Positions 58,026 through 64,000 of a stretch of DNA of 64,000 nucleotides are shown piece after piece. Origin of the DNA: Campanula takesimana (lineage: Eukaryota > Streptophyta > Magnoliopsida > Asterales > Campanulaceae); contig JAOWBW010000112.1 in NCBI GenBank assembly GCA_026119855.1, forward strand, positions 806,001 through 870,000. The letters are read 5' to 3'. The notes under the pieces are model-generated. The model did no database searches and was not told where the DNA came from. It saw nothing but the letters and a program-made list of their open reading frames with translations. Made by a program: the position numbers and the translations under genes. The number at the start of each line of letters is the position of its first letter. The first letter of the stretch is position 1.

Positions 58026-58677
58026 GGTGTATACTGGCATGTTGTCAAGTGACCCTTTTTAACCTTTCAACCCATTTTTTACAACCTCACTCCCTTTTTG
58101 AGCCTTTCTGCATTATCAATCTGCAGATTTAAATATTTGCATAATCCCCTGCACATATTGTGCCCCTTGTGCACCCAGTTACAACCCACACCAAGCCTAA
58201 GCTATCAGCCAAGCTTAACCTTTTATTTTAATCTCTTATAATTTTTCTTTTCTTTTTACAGCCTTAGTCAAAAGGCTTCCTTAACTGTAGTGACAGTTAA
58301 GAAGAGGGGGTTCGAGGAACTTGCATTTATCATTCATTGTAAGCTTATTAAGTAAGTGGATATTATAGTGGATTTATCTCACTGTTGACTACAGTGTGGG
58401 TGGATAAGTGTTTGCCTCTGAACCACTTTAAAAACTCCTTGTGTAATTTTTCAAGAGAAGAAAGATTATTCCAACCACCAAAGATTGGAATAAACTATAT
58501 GGAAGCATTTATAAAGACTCCAGTCCTCATTCTTTGACAACCTGTAAAACAGAGAAGAAACAAAGACTCCAGTAAACCTGTTCACACGCAGTCAAACAAC
58601 AAGGCATTTACTTCTCTGCACATGCTCCCCAACGGCTAGTCTTGTACCTCTGTTCCCAACGGCTACATCCCATCCCC

Positions 58678-58685
58678 TATATAAA
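58678..58685 (+). promoter_or_regulatory. Second LTR TATA box
   Basis: The same context as the box at 58018, exactly 660 bases further on. Confidence 0.65.
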
Positions 58686-59346
58686 GGAGTATACTGGCAT
58701 GTTGTCAAGTGACCTTTTTGAGAACCTTTCCACAACCCTTCTCCCCATAATCCTAAGACAACCCTCACTCTCTGTGCATTACTTTGCACACCTAAATATT
58801 TGCATAATCCCCTGCAAATATTGTGCCCCTTGTGCACCCAGTTACAACCCACACCTAGCCTAAGCTATCAGCCAAGCTTATCCTTTTTAATCTCTTGTTA
58901 TTTATCTTTTGTTTTTATAGCTTTAGTCAAAAGGCTTCCTTAACTATAGTGACAGTTAAGAAGAGGGGGTTCGAGGAACTTGCCTTTATCATTCATTGTA
59001 AGCTTATTAAGTAAGTGGATATTATAGTGGATTGATCTCACTGTTGACTACAGTAGGGGTGGATGTAAGAGAAGTGTTTGCCTCTGAACCACTTGAAAAA
59101 CTCCTTGTGTATTTTCTTCTCTTATCTCTACACTTACACACACTACACCTTGTATATTTCATTTATTCTTTTATTTATTCTCCGCTGCATAATTACTCTA
59201 TCTCTCAACAGCTAACCACCCAAACTGTTAGCTGTTCATCTTTAACATTTCTATTCTTTAAGTAAAACAGGACCTTTCAATTGGCACCAGAGCTTGGATT
59301 CACCATAAAGAGTCTAACAACTTGTGAAAGATCTTCTCAACCCATC

Positions 59347-61320
59347 ATGCCTCAACCCATAAGAAACAATGAGAAAGACATTCCACACATTGATGGCTGT
59401 GGATCTTTTGAGATTTATTCCTCAAAAATCAAAACCTATCTAGATGCTAATAGCATATGGAACTGGTATGTCTTAGAGAATGAAGTTGAACCTCCCACTC
59501 AAGCTTAAGTCAATGGAGGGGGTAGCAAACTCAAATCTTCTGAAAATTGGACTGATGCACAAAGACAACTTATGACTGCAAACTTAAAAGTAAAAAATAT
59601 TCTGTAAAAAAGTGTGAATGACTCCCTAGCTCAAGAAATAGCTAAAGTACCAAGTGCTAAAGCAGCATGGGAATTAATTAACACAAAGTTCACTAAACAC
59701 ACCAGTGTTAGAACCCAGAATCTATACAACTTATTAAGACAGTTAGACAACTTCAAATTCTATCCTGGAGAAAAAGTGAGTGCTGCAAGACCAAGATTTG
59801 AAGATCTTGTTAGAGCCATTTCAGACCATGGCAAAAATTTTGAACAATCTGATCTATGCCTAAAAATCTACTCTAATCTTCCTCAAGAATATGAGAAAGT
59901 AGCCCTTCCCATTAGAGAAGGAGCTGAATGGAATAGTATGATCATTGAACAATACTTTGGTAAACTTGAAGCATATGAACTAGAAGGAATGATCAAAATT
60001 CAACCAGCATCCACCATATCTCAAACCCTTGCCCTTGTTGCACAAGAGCAAACCCAGTAACAACTCTCTCAACAGGACATTGACTCTCTTGTTATCAATG
60101 CTCTACAAAAACTGAACATAACTCCTAAACAAGAATCAAAGCCAATCTCTCAAGAAGACATCCTAAGTCTCATCTCCATGGCTGTCAGAAATGCCATGAA
60201 GCATCAAAAGAAAGCTTTTGATAGAAGATACAGTCCTTCACCATTCAACCCAACTCAAGAAGTTGTTAAAAAGAACAGTGAGTGTTACAACTGTGGTAAA
60301 CCAGATCACTATGCTGTAGACTGTAAAGAACCTAAGAAACCAAGAGAATACTAAAAAAGAATGACCTATTATAAAGATGTCATTCATAGTTCTAGGTGAA
60401 ATTGCTACAATTGTGTCAAGGCAAAAAATGACAAGAATAAAGAACAAGTCATGCTTGCTGACTTCTCTAGGTTTAGTGATGAAGAATTTGAATCTTCAGA
60501 CTCAGATAATGATGAAGAAGAAGCATTACTGTGATTAGTTGCACAAGAATGTGATGAATCAGATAATGAAGAGGACCTAGAAGCCTTAGCTGCTGCTGAA
60601 GAACTTAAAGAGGTACATAATTTTAACTCTCTTAATATTGATGGTTTTAAAAATTTAGTTTGCACCCTCTTAATTCAAAAGAAGAAACAAGACTCTAGCT
60701 TTGCTGCCCTCATCACAGAAAACCTTGAGCAATCAAAAACCATTGAAAAACTCAAAACCCTAAACACTAACCTTGAAACAACCACAAAGGATCTAGAAGA
60801 AAAATGTCAAAAACTTGAAAATGACATACTTAGCTCAACAGCTAAGACTGACTGTTCTAAATCCCAAGAGGATAATAAACATGAAATAAGTACCTTGAAG
60901 GAAGAAAACAATGCTTTAGAAAGAAAAATTGCTTCCTGGAGCAAATCAAGCAATACTTTATCCATGTTTCAATTCAACCAGAGAAATCCTGGGGACAGAT
61001 CTAGAATAGGAGCTAAAAATCCCACACTCAAAATCTATACTCCACCCACTGGTGATAGAGCTGTTGAAACTATGATTTTACAAAGTCTCAACACACTCTC
61101 TACCAAGAAACCATCTTACCCCATTCAAACAAAGGAAGATGAGTACAAACAAAGGAGTAAAGAGAGTAAATCAAAAGGGGATTCTCCCACAATTCCTAAT
61201 ACTCAAGCTTCAACAAGTACTGATGATATTAAATCTCAGAAAAGGAAGCAAGAACAGGAGCCTAGACAACCTAGAAAGCCTAGACAAGCCAAGGCAAACT
61301 GGACAGCCAAGATATGCTAG
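59347..61320 (+). pseudogene. Long SIRE-like gag with six in-frame stops and no frameshift before 61320
   Basis: Starts MPQPIRNNEKDIPHIDGCG. One frame of 658 codons is kept, broken only by TAA at 59506, 59605, 60058 and 60352 and TGA at 60397 and 60532. Domains: gag core (AKAAWELINTKFTKH...LRQLDNFKFYPGE...LKIYSNLPQEYEKV), knuckle CYNCGKPDHYAVDC near 60271-60312, acidic linker (EEFESSDSDNDEEE), coiled coil (about 60660-60950), basic Gln/Arg-rich C-terminus. All six stops can derive from CAA or CGA by C-to-T (60397 also from TGG). From about 61250 the better coding frame shifts by one (RQQRHSRQPRKN). Dead, but substitution-damaged rather than scrambled. Confidence 0.85.
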
Positions 61321-62747
61321 ACAGCAGAGGCACTCTAGGCAACCTAGAAAAAACTAGCAATATTCCAATGGGAAAAGCCATCAGTCACAAAACTCCTCCC
61401 CTAGATCATCTTACCACTCACAAAACCCCAGACAGCAATCTCACTTTCATCAACCAAACTATAGAAATTAAAGCCCATACAATACTGGACACCTATATAA
61501 CTCCCCTCAACCCTTCACATTGACACCCTATATGATGAAAATCATGTCCTACTATAGCACCATTAACCAATTCTTCAAAAGAAGATAGGTGGCAAGGCTA
61601 GGGTACCAAAGAAAGTCTAAACCTTTGGACCCAAAAGAATAAAGGGTACCATAAATTTCATTTTCTTTGGTATCTTGTACAAACATTTGACACTTGGAGA
61701 ATGGATATAACATGCTCATGTTTTACTAAATCATATCTCATTCAATATAAGATGGAATTAGTACTTTAAAGGAAGATAGCTGTTTAAACTACTTTTCAAC
61801 AGCTATCTGTCTATCTCAACATTGAACCAATTCTATGATGATGCATCCTTCATTGTCAGGACCAATGTATAGTTTAAAAAATTGAAAATGTGATTTCAAA
61901 GGAATTTGAAAGACCCCTTGAAAGTTGTCCCCTCCTCCTTCCAGTACTATCATACTGATTGAAAAGAAATCCCTTGTCACGGGAGTATATGAAGGATTCT
62001 TCTCAAGCAACCTTCACTTCCTTAGCCTGAACAGCTAAGTGATTCTCCTGAAGTATTAGCTCTCTCAATGTGAATTGTCTCACATTTTGAGAATCTCATT
62101 TCTCCCTTCTTGCCTTATCAGCTTCATGAATCTTGAAGCCCTCCTTCTTCATAAGAACTCTCTCCCTTTCAGCTTCAAACACCATAGCTTTTTCATTCTC
62201 CTATTTCTTATCCCTTTTCTCTCTCTCTCTTTGATCTCCTTCTCCTTTAAAAGATGATCAATAGAAAGTTGTTTAAAGATTGATTAAATCTAATTCATAA
62301 GGATGTAAGGTTGTCTTCTCTCCATGCCTGTCTTAAATTAGCCGCCCGGCTTTTATGGAAATAAATGTGCTAATATCTCCTTTCATCCATTTTACTGTTC
62401 AAATGTACAGTAAGAAAGATATTTGTCGCTTGGTCTGACCTTCATTAAACTTTGTTTCCTATTTTTCTTTTTACCCCCTGCTCTTTGAAATTCGATCAAT
62501 CTCTTTTATTCAAATCTCTCTCTCTCTCTATTTTTAATATTAGGGTTTGCCGATAAAACTTACAATGGTTACTTTCACATCCCATTACTCCTCATCCTCT
62601 TTCAAAATTAACCGTTGAATCCCACTATCCTATCCTCGATCTATTCTTTTCCCTAATAATTTGTTTTCCTTCGCTTTTCCCATTCTATCCTTTCGGCATA
62701 CTCTGTCTCTTTCTCAAAACCTAACCTCTGTTCTCTTCTCAAATTCG
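61321..62747 (+). other. Gap between gag and the env-position ORF
   Basis: The first 300 bases still read as a gag tail in mixed frames (SYHSQNPRQQSHFHQPNY-like, then KARVPKKV). From about 61660 there is no recognisable protein, and no pol domain anywhere. It contains the inverted repeat GATAGCTGTT/AACAGCTATC (61775-61807) and CT-rich tracts (62219-62240, 62515-62535) just before the next ORF, which may be a leader. Confidence 0.6.
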
Positions 62748-64000
62748 ATGGCTCTCTCCGATGAATCTCATGGGTACTATATTGAGAACGAGTTCTTTGA
62801 AGATGAAATTGGAACCTATGTCAAAGGAATCCTAGAAAACAATGGCTTAATCACCATGCTCACAGCCAAAAATAAAATTCTTGAGAACGCATGTTTGGAA
62901 ATCTATCAACATGGATCTAGAAGAGAAAATGGAACTATTCAATGTTTATTTCAAAATGTTGTTATGCTCATCAAACCTGAAGATGTTCGTACCACCTACA
63001 AGATGTCTAATAACTCCAACCTTCTTTCCAATGTCTGGAGCAAAGACTTGGATTCATCCTTCAAGGGACTATATGAAGAATTCACGGGTCAATCCAACAT
63101 CAACTATGACTCTGTGAAGAACAAATCTATACTGAAAAAGAACTTGTCCATTAAAAACTCAGCTTTAAGTGATGTGGTCATCAAAGGAATGTTTGGAAAA
63201 CAATCCTCATTGGATCAACTAAGCTCTGTAGAATGGAAGGTAGCTCTTGGGCTAATTAGAGGAAATATCAATTGGTGCAGAGTAATGCTGGAAAATTTCA
63301 ACTTGCTCAACTCTCCATCAACCATCAAGCCTTCGGTAAGATCCACTAAACCCAACCTTTTTAGGTTCATGAGTGGGATTCTTGTCAAAAAACTTGCAGC
63401 CCATCCAGTAGCTCCTCTAGAGGCAAAATGGATTGCCATGACTGACCCTAGCACTTCCAAGAAGTTTGACAAGAAAACCGTCCCTCTCAAAGGCACAAAA
63501 GAGGGAACAGCCAAGAGCTTCCAATAGCCATCTAGGGCTCAAACCTCAAGAAGGACAGAGACCAAGTCAGAATCTGACTCTGAAGGAACTCCAACAGCTA
63601 AACCATCACCTGGAAAGGAACTCAGATCAAAAAGGAAGTTTGACACATCAACAGCTATCTCACCCTCCGCCACTCAATCAACTCCCCTTGTTCCTGAACA
63701 ACCCTCTGTTAGGGTAACAATATCAATAGCAAGACCTGGTTCTTCAACAGCTAAAGGCTCCCCTGCTTCCCCAGTTCAACCATGCTCAGCAGCTAAGAAG
63801 CCAAGACTGAAGAAAGCTGCTGTAAAAGGCAAAGGAAAAGGGAAACCTGCTAAGTCTCCATCCTCCTCATCCAGTGAATCAGAAATTCCTGGACCAAAAT
63901 CCTCCACTCCTCCTTTTGACAGCCATGAATGCACAACTTCCAGTTGGGAAATTATTAGACCAGCAGGAAGTGACGCTGCTAAGATATTTGTTGATAACGA
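62748..64000 (+). CDS. Long ORF in the envelope-like position, one internal stop, 3' end outside the window
   Basis: Starts MALSDESHGYYIENEFFEDE; 259 residues to a TAG at 63525, after which the same frame is open to the window end. The first part has the look of the plant retroelement-associated domain often labelled putative plant transposon protein (VEWKVALGLIRGNINWCRVM, TKPNLFRFMSGILVKKL); this is a resemblance, not a proven assignment. After the stop come a Ser/Thr/Pro-rich stretch with repeated TAK/STA units and a basic KKPRLKKAAVKGKGKGK segment that could be a nuclear signal. No signal peptide or membrane helix is evident, which argues against a true envelope. A Met at frame position 62661 is not needed; upstream sequence is CT-rich leader. 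Confidence 0.65.

Larger units (their letters stand above)
57536..59279 (+). repeat. 5' LTR with a tandemly duplicated promoter region
   Basis: Sequence of about 57900-58455 recurs at 58530-59110. Shared blocks include GGCATGTTGTCAAGTGACC, TATTGTGCCCCTTGTGCACC, GAGGGGGTTCGAGGAACTTG and TGCCTCTGAACCACTT. Two TATATAAA boxes lie exactly 660 bases apart (58018 and 58678). A perfect 10-bp inverted repeat AACAGCTAAC/GTTAGCTGTT (59207-59236) lies near the end. The start coordinate is approximate. Confidence 0.75.
57536..64000 (+). mobile_element. SIRE-like copia element with gag and env-position ORF, pol missing, runs off the window
   Basis: 5' LTR ending CCTTTCA at 59279, PBS-like TTGGCACCAGAGC (59281-59293), gag frame 59347-61320, a non-coding stretch, then a long ORF from 62748 in the position where SIRE elements carry an envelope-like gene. 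No integrase, RT or RNase H is seen between them. The long gag with coiled coil and knuckle resembles that at 32336. The motif CAACAGCTAA recurs throughout. The 3' end is outside the window. Confidence 0.8.

Noticed and set aside
32528..63527. Programmed stop-codon readthrough in the gag and env-position frames
   Set aside because: Stops occur at scattered positions, including near the gag start, and up to six times in one frame. Decay by C-to-T change explains them better.

Overview
The window is repeat-dense, AT-rich plant nuclear DNA, probably eudicot; I could not fix the family. The evidence is Ty1/copia LTR retrotransposons primed by initiator tRNA-Met, TRIMs, hAT, Mutator-like, CACTA-like and Stowaway-like elements, and one plant-type QALGGH C2H2 zinc-finger gene. 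No gypsy element, rRNA, tRNA gene or bacterial feature was seen. Most of the 64 kb is insertions inside insertions, and many boundaries are fixed here by matching target-site duplications (TSDs).

Layout. 1-3.6 kb: copia relic cut by the window edge, then a second LTR. 4.4-7.6 kb: a weak gene-like patch, an hAT-type MITE and a roughly 1 kb inverted repeat. 7.6-9.5 kb: minus-strand copia remnant. 9.8-11.5 kb: a repeat copy split by a Mutator-like element, then a hairpin repeat. 11.9-12.6 kb: a TRIM. 13.0-19.0 kb: copia with nearly identical 486-bp LTRs around decayed coding sequence. 20.1-20.4 kb: a second TRIM. 22.6-30.5 kb: complete but decayed minus-strand copia. 30.6-38.1 kb: a probable gene-fragment-carrying Mutator-like element split by a SIRE-like copia deletion derivative. 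38.7-39.1 kb: the only intact host gene, a C2H2 zinc-finger repressor on the minus strand. 39.5-41.7 kb: a MITE holding a Mutator-like element, with an hAT-type element next to it. 41.8-56.0 kb: a four-level nest of MITE, copia A, solo LTR, copia C, with an hAT carrying a broken transposase also inside copia A. 56.4-57.3 kb: CACTA-like element. About 57.5 kb to the end: a SIRE-like element with a duplicated LTR promoter region, a long gag frame and an ORF in the envelope-like position that runs off the window.

How the pieces relate. None of the retroelement copies seen could move on its own. Several keep features expected of trans-mobilised non-autonomous families: young LTRs on a deleted body, a shared gag deletion, or a reading frame preserved across large deletions. 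Most in-frame stops in the better-preserved frames can be explained by single C-to-T or G-to-A transitions, as expected of long-methylated DNA.

The most unusual signal is that several unrelated retroelements each carry their own short, often palindromic motif many times, in the LTR, leader, coding region or 3' UTR. The motifs are TCCGGTCGGACC, GCACGGTCGTGC, ACAACTGT, CAACAGCTAA and CAGTCGACC. In both SIRE-like elements the motif also forms an inverted repeat just before the primer binding site.
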